Shown piece after piece: positions 1 to 7,208 of a DNA stretch of 12,020 nucleotides. This stretch comes from Brevibacterium sp. p3-SID960 (lineage in GTDB: Bacteria; Actinomycetota; Actinomycetes; Actinomycetales; Brevibacteriaceae). The translations under genes and the position numbers were made by a program. The stretch covers positions 1 to 12,020 of the forward strand of contig NZ_JALXKS010000057.1 in the NCBI RefSeq assembly GCF_025144725.1, given 5' to 3'. The notes under the pieces were generated by a model. It was not told where the DNA came from. It made no database searches and was given only the letters and a program-made list of their open reading frames with translations. Every line of letters begins with the position of its first letter. Position 1 is the stretch's first letter.

Positions 1-152
1 CCCCCCCGGCGCCGTCTGCGAAGCAGCGGCCTGATCGGCCCAGACGCGCACCTTCCGGTCGCCGCCGCAGCCGTGTCCGAGCAGTTCTCCGGGGCTGTGC
101 CGACACGCGCCTCCTCAGGTGGCAGGCGATGTCTGTGCCGTATGACATGCTG

Positions 153-182
153 TTGAGGTACTGAACAGAAGCGGGTTAGGCT
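153..182 (+). promoter_or_regulatory. Probable clpX promoter
   Basis: A TTGAGG box at 153-158 lies 18 bases before TAGGCT at 177-182, a common form of the actinobacterial -10 element. Transcription would start near 188-191, about 25 bases before the preferred clpX start at 215 and almost exactly on an in-frame upstream GTG at 191. I see no clear ClgR or heat-shock operator. The match is by eye only. Confidence 0.4.
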
Positions 183-214
183 GATAGCGTGTGCCCCTTG
201 GAAAGGTTGTGACC

Positions 215-1480
215 GTGGCGCGCAAGAGCGATAGTGCAGATCTTCTCAACTGCAATTTCTGCGGCAAGTCGCAGAAGCAGGTTCGCAAGCTCATTGCCGG
301 TGGCGGTGTCTACATCTGCGATGAGTGCATCGGGCTGTGCAACGAGATCATCGAAGAAGAGCTCAACCAGCCACTGGCCGAGGTCGAGGAGACCGAGCTG
401 CCCAAGCCACAGGAGATCTACGATTTCCTGCAGGAGTACATCGTCGGTCAGGAGACCGCGAAGAAGGCCCTCGCCGTGGCGGTGTACAACCACTACAAGC
501 GCATCCGCGCCTCCCGCAGCCTCGATGACGACGACATCGAGATCTCAAAGTCCAACATCCTGCTCGTCGGTCCGACCGGTTCTGGCAAGACCTATCTCGC
601 TCAGACGCTGGCGAAGAAGCTGAATGTCCCCTTCGCTGTCGCCGATGCCACCGCCCTGACCGAAGCCGGCTACGTCGGCGAGGATGTCGAGAACATCCTG
701 CTCAAGCTCATCCAGGCCGCTGACTTCGATGTCGAGCGCGCCCAGACCGGCATCATCTACATCGACGAGATCGACAAGATCGCCCGCAAGGCCGAGAACC
801 CCTCCATCACCCGCGATGTCTCAGGTGAGGGCGTGCAGCAGGCGCTGCTGAAGATCCTCGAAGGCACCCAGGCATCGGTGCCGCCGCAGGGTGGGCGCAA
901 ACACCCGCACCAGGACTTCATCCAGATCGACACGACCAATGTGCTCTTCATCGTCGCCGGCGCGTTCGCCGGTCTGGAGGAGATCATCTCCTCTCGGAGG
1001 GGCAAGCACGGCATCGGCTTCGGCGCGATGCTGCAGTCGAAGCACGACGCTGAGGACATCTACAGCCAGATGCTGCCCGAAGACCTGCTGAAGTTCGGGC
1101 TCATCCCGGAGTTCATCGGCCGTCTGCCGGTCATCGCCACCGTTTCCAACCTCGACCGCGATGCACTCATGACGATCCTGACCGAACCGCGCAACGCACT
1201 GGTCAAGCAGTACCAGCGGATGTTCGAGTTCGACAACGTCGAACTCGAGTTCGAGCTCGAGGCCCTTGAGGCCATCGCCGACCTCGCGCTACTGCGCGGC
1301 ACCGGCGCTCGCGGCCTGCGCTCCATCATGGAAGAGGTCCTGCAGCCGGTCATGTTCGATGTGCCCAGCCGCGACGACGTCGAACGCGTCGTCATCACCA
1401 AGGATGTCGTCGACTCGAATGTCGCTCCGACGATCGTACCGCGCAAAGCGCAGCCGGCCCGCCGGAAGAAGTCGGCCTGA
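215..1480 (+). CDS. clpX: ATP-dependent Clp protease ATP-binding subunit ClpX
   Basis: ClpX is the hexameric AAA+ unfoldase that feeds tagged or damaged proteins into the ClpP chamber in the cytoplasm. The 421-residue product has every family landmark, at nearly the E. coli positions. These are the N-terminal zinc-binding domain with C13, C16, C35 and C38; Walker A GPTGSGKT at 119-126; the pore loop GYVG at 152-155; Walker B with D184-E185; the RKH-like loop followed by the ClpP-docking IGF tripeptide at 267-269; and sensor 2 GARGLRS with R369. The GTG at 215 is preferred because GGAAAGG at 200-206 sits 8 bases before it and the resulting MARKS start resembles other actinobacterial ClpX proteins. 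An in-frame GTG at 191 would add eight residues and could serve as a leaderless start. No clpP is recognisable in the 190 bases upstream. Family identification is very secure; the start is less so. Confidence 0.97.
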   Translation: MARKSDSADLLNCNFCGKSQKQVRKLIAGGGVYICDECIGLCNEIIEEELNQPLAEVEETELPKPQEIYDFLQEYIVGQETAKKALAVAVYNHYKRIRASRSLDDDDIEISKSNILLVGPTGSGKTYLAQTLAKKLNVPFAVADATALTEAGYVGEDVENILLKLIQAADFDVERAQTGIIYIDEIDKIARKAENPSITRDVSGEGVQQALLKILEGTQASVPPQGGRKHPHQDFIQIDTTNVLFIVAGAFAGLEEIISSRRGKHGIGFGAMLQSKHDAEDIYSQMLPEDLLKFGLIPEFIGRLPVIATVSNLDRDALMTILTEPRNALVKQYQRMFEFDNVELEFELEALEAIADLALLRGTGARGLRSIMEEVLQPVMFDVPSRDDVERVVITKDVVDSNVAPTIVPRKAQPARRKKSA

Positions 1481-1567
1481 CCCTCTCACTCTCAGAAAAG
1501 TCTGCGTGAGGTCAGGTGTGCACTCAGTAGACCGTTCTGCAGTCGCTGAGCCTTGACGCCATGACGC

Positions 1568-1609
1568 ATAGTCAACCATTAAGTTACCGCAGCTGAATGG
1601 TTGCACTAT
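1568..1609. promoter_or_regulatory. Inverted-repeat operator candidate upstream of the SRPBCC/ArsR remnant
   Basis: ATAGTCAACCATT (1568-1580) is matched on the opposite strand by AATGGTTGCACTAT (1596-1609). The arms pair over 13 bases with one unpaired base, around a 15-base centre. The repeat ends 17 bases before the SRPBCC ATG at 1627, and a TTGACG -35-like box lies just upstream at 1553-1558. ArsR-type dimers bind imperfect inverted repeats of this size over their own promoters, so autoregulation by the downstream regulator is the natural inference. The repeat could also form a weak RNA hairpin, but it lacks the G/C-rich stem or U-tract of a terminator. Confidence 0.5.
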
Positions 1610-1626
1610 TGCCTCAGGGATCAGTC

Positions 1627-1984
1627 ATGGCACATCTCATCATCAACCGCGGCATTGAGATCGCTGCGTCCGCTCCAGCCGTCCTCGCGCTGATTTCGCA
1701 GCCCGGGTGGTTCATCAACGAAGGAGAGCCGCTCGACGGCCCCGCTGAAGCCGTCGTCGCCGGGAGCTTCCGATGACGCTCACCGAGTTCTTCATCACTG
1801 AAGGACCTGAGGGTGTGACGCTGCGTGTCCGCGAAACCGGATTTGAGAATCTCGATGCCGACGGCATGGCCCCGGGGGCCTGCTTCGATGCAAACGACTC
1901 CGGCGAGAAGAGCTCGTCCTGGCCGAAGCCGCCCTGGAGCAGACTGCTGGCCCGTACGCAGATGCGGAGGCAGAGGTGCGATGA
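1627..1984 (+). pseudogene. Disrupted SRPBCC (AHSA1-type) domain protein
   Basis: Three reading frames in succession carry pieces of one SRPBCC/AHSA1 ligand-binding protein. The first frame, from ATG 1627 with AGGGA at 1616-1620 as ribosome site, gives an N-terminal strand and helix ending in SQPGWFINEGEPL and stops at 1774-1776. The third frame, from about 1776 to 1904, gives TLTEFFITEGPEGVTLRV and the following GFENLDAD, the late strands of the fold. The second frame, from about 1904, gives the terminal helix REELVLAEAALEQ and a TGA at 1982-1984. About 40 residues of the middle of the domain seem to be missing between the first two pieces. At least one deletion and two frame changes are therefore needed to explain it. 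The gene overlapped the downstream regulator by ATGA, so the pair was once translationally coupled. The family call rests on motif resemblance, not a search. Confidence 0.7.
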
Positions 1985-2264
1985 GCCGCCTCGGTACCGA
2001 CGAGACAATGCAGGTCCTGGGCGCGTCAGGGAAGAGAGCACCAGGTCGGAACTCATACTCCGGCTCGGGCAGGCGCCGGCATCGGCCTCAGGGCTGCAGC
2101 ACGAACTCAGCATCTCCCGCCAGGGCATCATGAAGCACCTGGAGATTCTGCGCGAGGCGGGTCTCGTCTCGGCCGAGCGCGACGGGCGGGCAGTTGTCTA
2201 TCAGTTGGCACCGGCACGCCTCGGCGACATCGCTGCTGCGCTCGAAGAGCTCAGCAGGGGCTGA
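1981..2264 (+). pseudogene. ArsR-type winged-helix regulator with a single frameshift
   Basis: This is a small DNA-binding repressor of the ArsR/winged-helix type. The N-terminus MSRLGTDETMQVLGA reads in one frame from ATG 1981. The rest, from STRSELILRLGQ through the recognition-helix region SISRQGIMKHLEILREAGLV and the wing ERDGRAVVYQLA to the stop at 2262-2264, reads in another. Adding one base to the GGG run at 2029-2031 would restore a continuous protein of about 94 residues, a plausible length for this class. The shift is therefore a one-base deletion or a base-calling error. A separate unbroken 163-codon frame (1773-2264) joins the SRPBCC middle piece, about 40 meaningless residues and the winged helix. 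An automatic annotation might report that as a real regulator. The partner is the SRPBCC gene, whose stop overlaps this start. Such pairs often sense a small ligand, but the ligand here is unknown. Confidence 0.68.
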
Positions 2265-2348
2265 GCCCCGTGCCTGGCTGCGATCAGACGAGCTGCAGAG
2301 ACCGGCGACAGCGCCGCAGACTGAGCAGCTGTGCTGACCTGTGCCGGC

Positions 2349-3017
2349 TCAGGACGTCTCCGCTGGCTGCACGACGACGAAGCCCGGACCGTGGAAGCGC
2401 ATCTGGATGCCCTCACCCGAACCCCGGCCGAAGAATGAGCCGAGGGTGACATCGGTGTGGATGTCCGGAGCGAGGTTCGCCGACCAGCACACCGCCGCCT
2501 GCGGATCGACGAAGGTGGGCGTGCGCGAGCAGTCGAGGACCATCGGCTGGCCCTGCGCACAGATCGCGGCCGTGCCGTGACCGGAGAGTTCAAGGTTGAA
2601 CAGCCCGGAACCCGAGGTGAGCGCGCCGATGCCGCGCAGCGGCTGGATGTCCCAGCGCAGGGAGGCGTCGAAGGCGAGCATGCTCGTCGTGTTCACAGTC
2701 AGCGCGTCCTGCGGACCTTCGAGCTGCATCATGAAGATGTTCGCGGCCATCCGGGCGAAGAAGATCTCGCCGTGACCTTCGACGCGCATGAGCTGGCCGC
2801 CCTCACCCGTGGCAGCCTTCTTCATGAACTGCCCAACCGAGGTCGAACCCTGGTGCTTGAAGTTGACGTTGCCCTGGTAGGCGACCATCGCACCCTTCGT
2901 GGCGATCATCGGCTCCTGCGGGGTCACCACCCCTCGCACCATGCGGCTGGACTGCATCGTCCATCGCTGATTGAGCTCCTGCTTCTGGTGGTCTTTGGCG
3001 AAGAGTTCGCTGCGCAT
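2349..3017 (-). CDS. AIM24 family protein
   Basis: The 222-residue product belongs to the AIM24 family, which folds as TRAP-like beta-sandwich repeats. Family members are named after a yeast mitochondrial protein. The role in bacteria is not established, so no function is assigned. Visible family features include MVAYQGNVNFKHQG in the N-terminal third, LTVNTTSMLAFDASLRWDI in the middle, the glycine-rich SGSGLFNLELSGHG, FVDPQAAVCWSANL and a C-terminal GFVVVQPAE. There is no signal peptide or membrane helix. The ATG at 3017 is chosen because AGGAG lies 6 bases before it and MRSELF is the usual family beginning. A GTG at 3095 would add 26 residues, but it sits inside the valS terminator hairpin and is unlikely. 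The gene lies downstream of valS on the same strand, separated by that hairpin, so it probably has its own promoter or is reached by read-through. It converges with the ArsR remnant. Confidence 0.88.
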   Translation of the reverse strand: MRSELFAKDHQKQELNQRWTMQSSRMVRGVVTPQEPMIATKGAMVAYQGNVNFKHQGSTSVGQFMKKAATGEGGQLMRVEGHGEIFFARMAANIFMMQLEGPQDALTVNTTSMLAFDASLRWDIQPLRGIGALTSGSGLFNLELSGHGTAAICAQGQPMVLDCSRTPTFVDPQAAVCWSANLAPDIHTDVTLGSFFGRGSGEGIQMRFHGPGFVVVQPAETS

Positions 3018-3068
3018 CGCTGTCTCCTGGTCGTGCGCGCCGGGCCGGTGCCCGACTGGGGAATATGT

Positions 3069-3105
3069 AGCTGGGGGCGTGCAGATCGACTGCACGCCCC
3101 CAGCT
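3069..3105 (-). terminator. Strong hairpin after valS, probable terminator
   Basis: AGCTGGGGGCGTGCA (3069-3083) and its exact reverse complement (3091-3105) form a perfect 15-bp stem around a 7-base loop. It lies about 50 bases past the valS stop codon and before the aim24 start. The bases after it on the minus strand have only a weak U-tract, which is common for actinobacterial terminators. A smaller hairpin, GGCTC-AGC-GAGCC at 3119-3131, lies nearer the valS stop. Confidence 0.7.
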
Positions 3106-3157
3106 TAAGCCCACAGCAGGCTCAGCGAGCCGCTTCAGTGTGGCTGTTCGGCAACAC

Positions 3158-5797
3158 TCACTCGGCGGTCTCGAACTCAACGTCGGCGACCGTGATGTCC
3201 TCACCGCCTGCCGACAGTGTCCACGCCTGCACGCGGCCGGCGGCCATGATGTCACTCTCAGCACCCTGTGCGGCGGCGAGCACTGGCTCGGGAACGGTCA
3301 CGGTCACCGAGGTGATCGGGGTCTTCTGCGAGACCTTCGCCTCGGTCTTCGCGCGGCGCAGCTCCCCGAGCACATCGCCGACGTGCCCGAGGGCCTGAGT
3401 GTCGGCCTTGAAGACCGGTAGGTCGTCCGCCTGTGGCCAGGCAGCGCGGTGAACGGAACCGGACCGCCACCACGACCACACCTCTTCGGTTACGAACGGC
3501 ATGAACGGGGCGAAGAGACGCAGCAGCACATCGAGTGCGGTCGCCAGGGTCGCGTGCGCCGAGAACTGGCCGGCTTCGCCGACCGAACCGTAGGAGCGGT
3601 CCTTGGCCAGTTCGACGTAGTCGTCGGTGAAAGCCCAGAAGAACGACTCAGCAGTGCGCAGCGCATGAGCGTAGTCGTACTCGGCCATGAAGGCCGCGCA
3701 TTCGGCGGCGGTCTCGCGCAGCGCGGCGAGCACCGCCTGGTCGAGGCTTTCGGTGATGAGGTCGGTGCGCCCGATGAGACCGGCGTGGACACCCTGGGCG
3801 AGGGCGAACTTCGAGGCGTTGAGGATCTTCATCGCCAAGCGCCGGCCGATCTGCATCTGCGTGACCTCATAGGCGGTGTCAGCACCGAGCCGAGCCGAAC
3901 CGGCCCAGTAGCGCACCGCATCGGGTCCGAAGCCGGGCTTGGACTCTTCGAGGATGTCGCTGGGCACGACGACATTGCCCTTGGACTTCGACATCTTCTT
4001 GCGGTCAGGGTCGAGGATCCAGCCCGAGAGCGCAGCCCGGGTCCACGGCACATCGTCGTTCAGTGAATCGGCGCGCACGACCGTGGAGAACAGCCAGGTG
4101 CGGATGATGTCATGGCCCTGCGGGCGCAGATCGAAGGGTGCGGTCTGGGACCACAGCTTCTCGTTCCGCGACCAGCCGCCGGCGATCTGCGGGGTCAGCG
4201 ACGAGGTCGCCCACGTGTCGAGTACGTCGGGCTCACCGGTGAATCCACCGGGCTGATCGCGCTGCTCGGCGGTGAACCCCTCGGGCACATCGGCCTGCGG
4301 GTCGACCGGCAGCGAAGCGTCATCGGGCACGATGGGGTTGTCGTAATCGGGCTCGCCGGCCTCATCAAGGCGGTACCACAGTGGGATCGCGACACCGAAG
4401 TAGCGCTGGCGGGAGATGAGCCAGTCGCCGTTGAGGCCCTCCACCCAGTTCTCATAGCGCGAGCGCATGAACGAGGGATACCAGTCGAGTTCGCGGCCGC
4501 GGGAGATGAGCTTCTCGCGCAACCCGGGATCTGTGCCGCCGTTGCGGATATACCACTGCCGGGAGGTCACAACCTCCAGCGGCTTGTCGCCCTTCTCGTA
4601 GAACGGCACCGGGTGCGTGATCGCCTCCGGTTCGGCGAGCAGGTCACCGGACTCGGCGAGCATCTCGGCGATCGTCTTGCGTGCAGTGAACGTCGTCTTG
4701 CCGGCCAGCTGCTCATAGTTGGCCACCGCCTCGGGAGCGGGGGAGGAGGCGATCCATTCCGGCACCTCGCGCTGCAGGCGACCGTCGCGGGTGATGATCG
4801 CGCGGGTCGGCAGCTGCAGTTCACGCCACCACGTGACGTCGGTGAGGTCACCGAAGGTGCACACCATGGCGATGCCGGTGCCCTTGTCAGGCTTGGCCAG
4901 CTGGTGGGCCCGCACGTCGACGGCCACGCCGAAGAGCGGAGACACGACCTGGGTGCCGAAGTAGTCCTGGTAGCGCTCATCGTCTGGGTGCGCGACGAGT
5001 GCCGCCACCGCCGGGATGAGCTCAGGACGCGAGGTGACGATCACGATCGGCTCGACTGACGTGTCAGCCGTCCCGTCAGCGGCAGCCGGGTAGAAGGCGA
5101 CCCTGTGGTAGGCGCCTTCGCGCTCCCGGTCCTCCAGCTCAGCCTGCGCCACAGCGGTGCCGAAGGTGACGTCCCACATCGTCGGGGCTTCCTGCGAGTA
5201 CACATGCCCGCCGGCGAAATCCTTGAGGAATGCCCGTTGAGACACAGCGCGGCAGTCGGCGTCGATCGTGCGATAAGAGTGATTCCAGTCGACCGAGAGG
5301 CCCACCGAGCGGAACAGCGCTTCGAACACCTCACCATCGGAGCTGGCGAGCTTCTCGCACAGTTCGATGAAGTTCCGGCGCGAGACCGGTACGAAGTCCC
5401 GTGGGTTCCTCGCCGGCTTGGCAGGCGGCGTGAAGTCTGGGTCGTACGGCAGAGTCGGCTCGCAGCGCACCCCGTAGTAGTTCTGAGTGCGGCGCTCAGT
5501 CGGCAGACCGTTGTCGTCCCAGCCGAGGGGGTAGAAGACATTCTTGCCCATCATCCGCTGATAGCGGGCGATGATGTCGGTCTGGGTGTAGGAGAAGACG
5601 TGCCCCACATGCAGCGATCCCGACGCCGTCGGCGGGGGAGTGTCGATCGAGTAGACCTCCTGGCGGGAGGTCTCAGGGTCGAAGGCGTAAGTCTGCCGCT
5701 CAGACCAGCGGGAGTCCCACTTGTCCTTGAGGCCTTCGAGAGCGGGTCGGTCCGGGAGGTGCACCGAGTCATGTGTGCGTGAGGCAGGTTGAGTCAT
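3158..5797 (-). CDS. valS: Valine--tRNA ligase (type 2)
   Basis: ValRS charges tRNA-Val with valine and hydrolyses mischarged threonyl-tRNA. The 879-residue class I synthetase shows TASGSLHVGH, with the HIGH-type motif HVGH at 63-66, and PLGWDDNGLPTERR at 90-103. An inserted editing domain spans about 205-400, including TSRPEL, VAHPDDERY and GTGIAMVCTFGD. The catalytic domain resumes with GDWLISRQRYFG and PDVLDTWATSSL, then KMSKS at 601-605, followed by the helical anticodon-binding domain at about 650-800. The C-terminus lacks the long coiled-coil arm of E. coli-type ValRS. Together with the DDNGLPTERR and CTFGD wording this points to the archaeal-like type 2 subfamily, also found in some actinobacteria. 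The ATG at 5797 has no ribosome site before it, but a promoter is positioned to make a leaderless transcript. The gene is divergent from the acyltransferase gene with only 75 bases between. Confidence 0.97.
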   Translation of the reverse strand: MTQPASRTHDSVHLPDRPALEGLKDKWDSRWSERQTYAFDPETSRQEVYSIDTPPPTASGSLHVGHVFSYTQTDIIARYQRMMGKNVFYPLGWDDNGLPTERRTQNYYGVRCEPTLPYDPDFTPPAKPARNPRDFVPVSRRNFIELCEKLASSDGEVFEALFRSVGLSVDWNHSYRTIDADCRAVSQRAFLKDFAGGHVYSQEAPTMWDVTFGTAVAQAELEDREREGAYHRVAFYPAAADGTADTSVEPIVIVTSRPELIPAVAALVAHPDDERYQDYFGTQVVSPLFGVAVDVRAHQLAKPDKGTGIAMVCTFGDLTDVTWWRELQLPTRAIITRDGRLQREVPEWIASSPAPEAVANYEQLAGKTTFTARKTIAEMLAESGDLLAEPEAITHPVPFYEKGDKPLEVVTSRQWYIRNGGTDPGLREKLISRGRELDWYPSFMRSRYENWVEGLNGDWLISRQRYFGVAIPLWYRLDEAGEPDYDNPIVPDDASLPVDPQADVPEGFTAEQRDQPGGFTGEPDVLDTWATSSLTPQIAGGWSRNEKLWSQTAPFDLRPQGHDIIRTWLFSTVVRADSLNDDVPWTRAALSGWILDPDRKKMSKSKGNVVVPSDILEESKPGFGPDAVRYWAGSARLGADTAYEVTQMQIGRRLAMKILNASKFALAQGVHAGLIGRTDLITESLDQAVLAALRETAAECAAFMAEYDYAHALRTAESFFWAFTDDYVELAKDRSYGSVGEAGQFSAHATLATALDVLLRLFAPFMPFVTEEVWSWWRSGSVHRAAWPQADDLPVFKADTQALGHVGDVLGELRRAKTEAKVSQKTPITSVTVTVPEPVLAAAQGAESDIMAAGRVQAWTLSAGGEDITVADVEFETAE

Positions 5798-5804
5798 ACC
5801 GGTG

Positions 5805-5834
5805 ATTATCCCCGCACCTCGTCGCGGAACTCAA
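5805..5834 (-). promoter_or_regulatory. valS promoter, probably giving a leaderless mRNA
   Basis: Read on the minus strand, TTGAGT (5834-5829) is followed after 18 bases by GATAAT (5810-5805). Only 7 bases separate the end of the -10 box from the A of the valS ATG at 5797, so transcription would begin on or within a base of the start codon. No Shine-Dalgarno sequence is visible there. Leaderless transcripts are common in actinobacteria. Confidence 0.6.
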
Positions 5835-5872
5835 ACCACCGGCGACCAGGGACTTCATGCCAGGATAGGAGT

Positions 5873-6949
5873 GTGAGCCCCCTGCCGCCGACCCCACGCT
5901 ACGCCGAGAACGCAACGTCGACTGCCTGGATGAACCCGGCCCGCTCTCTGGCGATCCTCTTCGTCGTGGCCATCCACAGCGTCAGCGCCACCGTCGAGAC
6001 CGATCTGAGCTCCCACGGCGATGCCACGTGGTGGTCTGCCAACCTCATCGACGCCACCGCCCGCTGGTCAGTGCCGGTGTTCCTCATGATCTCCGGCGCG
6101 CTCGCCCTCGACCCTGATCGCGGAGTGCGGCCACGCGAGTTCCTCATCAAACGCTTCTACCGCATCGGCATCCCGCTGGTGGTGTGGACAATCGTCTATA
6201 TCCTCTTCCGCCTCTTCTACGAAGGTCGCATCCACACCACCTGGAGCCCGATCGCCGCGATCCTCACCGGCTCCCCGTATGTGCAGCTGTACTTCCTCTA
6301 CGTGCTCGCCGGACTGATCCTGCTCACCCCCTTCATGCGGCTGCTGTCGCTGCACGGAACGAAGCGACTGCAGTGGGGCACCACCGCGATCCTGCTGGCG
6401 ATCGGGATGGTCGACCACATCATCTCGACTTTCTTCGACGTCGGAGAGCCGAACGCCGCCACCCGGTTCCTGCCGCTCATGGGCTACTACGTGCTCGGCT
6501 TCGTGCTGCGCGACTGGATCCTCACCCGCAAACAGACGATCCTCGCATGGCTCGTCTTCTTCGCCTCCTACGGTGCGATCCTGGCATGGTCTGCGATCGG
6601 GCCGGGGGACAAGCCATGGCGGTTCGCGTATGAATACGTCTCCCCGTTCGTGGTGCCGATGTCGCTGGCCGCCTATGTGCTGCTGCACACTCACATGCGC
6701 ACCGGCTGGCGATTCCTCACCAGGATCTACCCTTACTCATTCGGCGTCTTCCTCCTCCACCCGCTCATCCTGTTCCCCACGCGACAGGTCATCGGCTACC
6801 CCAACACGGTCGGCTCTGTGCTGTTCCACGGACTCGTCCTGCCGATCGTCTACACGCTTGTCTGCACGGCCATCACCTGGCTGATGCTCAAGATCCCATT
6901 CGTGCGCGCTGCCTTCGGCGCAGGGAAGCCGTTCCGCGCCTCCGGCTGA
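5873..6949 (+). CDS. Acyltransferase 3 family integral membrane protein
   Basis: The protein belongs to the acyltransferase 3 superfamily (OafA/WecH-like), polytopic inner-membrane enzymes that usually move acetyl or other acyl groups onto sugars or cell-surface molecules. With a start at GTG 5873 it has 358 residues and about ten hydrophobic helices. The first helix carries the expected basic residue and catalytic-type histidine, R24 and H35, in ARSLAILFVVAIH. The second holds VPVFLMISGALAL, followed by the cytoplasmic KRFYRIGIPLVVW. Near the end FGVFLLHPLILF has the conserved His-Pro at 296-297. The frame stays open back to 5789, but that would cross the valS promoter and overlap valS. GTG 5873 has AGGATAGGAG just before it, which could act as ribosome site or as part of a -10 for a leaderless start. 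It is the first gene of its direction here, with no sugar-synthesis neighbours to name the acceptor, so the substrate is unknown. Confidence 0.85.
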   Translation: MSPLPPTPRYAENATSTAWMNPARSLAILFVVAIHSVSATVETDLSSHGDATWWSANLIDATARWSVPVFLMISGALALDPDRGVRPREFLIKRFYRIGIPLVVWTIVYILFRLFYEGRIHTTWSPIAAILTGSPYVQLYFLYVLAGLILLTPFMRLLSLHGTKRLQWGTTAILLAIGMVDHIISTFFDVGEPNAATRFLPLMGYYVLGFVLRDWILTRKQTILAWLVFFASYGAILAWSAIGPGDKPWRFAYEYVSPFVVPMSLAAYVLLHTHMRTGWRFLTRIYPYSFGVFLLHPLILFPTRQVIGYPNTVGSVLFHGLVLPIVYTLVCTAITWLMLKIPFVRAAFGAGKPFRASG

Positions 6950-6957
6950 GAACCGGT

Positions 6958-7192
6958 CATGCTCGTGCTGCGGGAACCGTTGGAACAGCGCGACACCGAA
7001 TGACGACGGCACACGGGCCGGGTGTGTCTTCGGTGTGCGGTCCACCTGGTGCCCGCACCTCGTCATCGACACTCATGATCAGGAGCCGTCGCAGACCGCA
7101 GCGGAGGTGCTCACCTGGCTCGAGTGCGCTCGTCACCTTGTGAACGGCCGGGCATGCGGCAAGGATGGAGACGAGCACACCGCCCTCGGCCC
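6958..7192 (+). pseudogene. Possible relic of a small P-loop kinase-like gene
   Basis: The spacer between the acyltransferase and SDR genes is not obviously random. One frame begins VMLVLREPLEQRDTE and stops at once. Another frame then reads HLVIDTHDQEP and SQTAAEVLTWLE, with a stop just before the SDR ribosome site. The order of a basic LREPLEQR stretch, an Arg-rich linker and a VIDT-x-x-x-x-P-x-x-x-A-x-x-V-x-x-WL ending recalls the C-terminus of small P-loop phosphotransferases (chloramphenicol phosphotransferase or shikimate/gluconate kinase-like). No Walker A or start region is present, so at most the last third survives, with a frameshift. This is an inference from sequence texture, and chance similarity is possible. 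Confidence 0.3.
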
Positions 7193-7208
7193 ATGAGGAG
7201 ACGCCACG

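Noticed and set aside
1..164. An Arg-rich open frame running in from the left edge to a TGA at 162-164, where the end of clpP might be expected.
   Set aside because: Its composition (repeated Arg, Pro and Ala) does not resemble ClpP or any family I know; it looks like a G/C-rich shadow frame. No gene is claimed.
2261..2352. CTGAGCC at 2261-2267 and GGCTCAG at 2346-2352 bracket the gap between the convergent ArsR remnant and aim24, suggesting a shared terminator.
   Set aside because: The seven-base arms are 78 bases apart with no strong stem between them and no U-tract.
3018..3095. Upstream GTG at 3095 as the aim24 start.
   Set aside because: It lies inside the terminator hairpin, has no ribosome site, and would add 26 residues absent from typical family members.
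2457..3398. A 313-codon open frame on the plus strand opposite aim24 and the end of valS.
   Set aside because: It is the antisense shadow of two well-supported minus-strand genes and crosses the hairpin at 3069-3105; it is rich in Arg and His with no domain.
4112..5059. A 315-codon plus-strand frame opposite valS.
   Set aside because: It is an antisense shadow of valS with low-complexity Arg/Gly/His composition and no supporting start signals.
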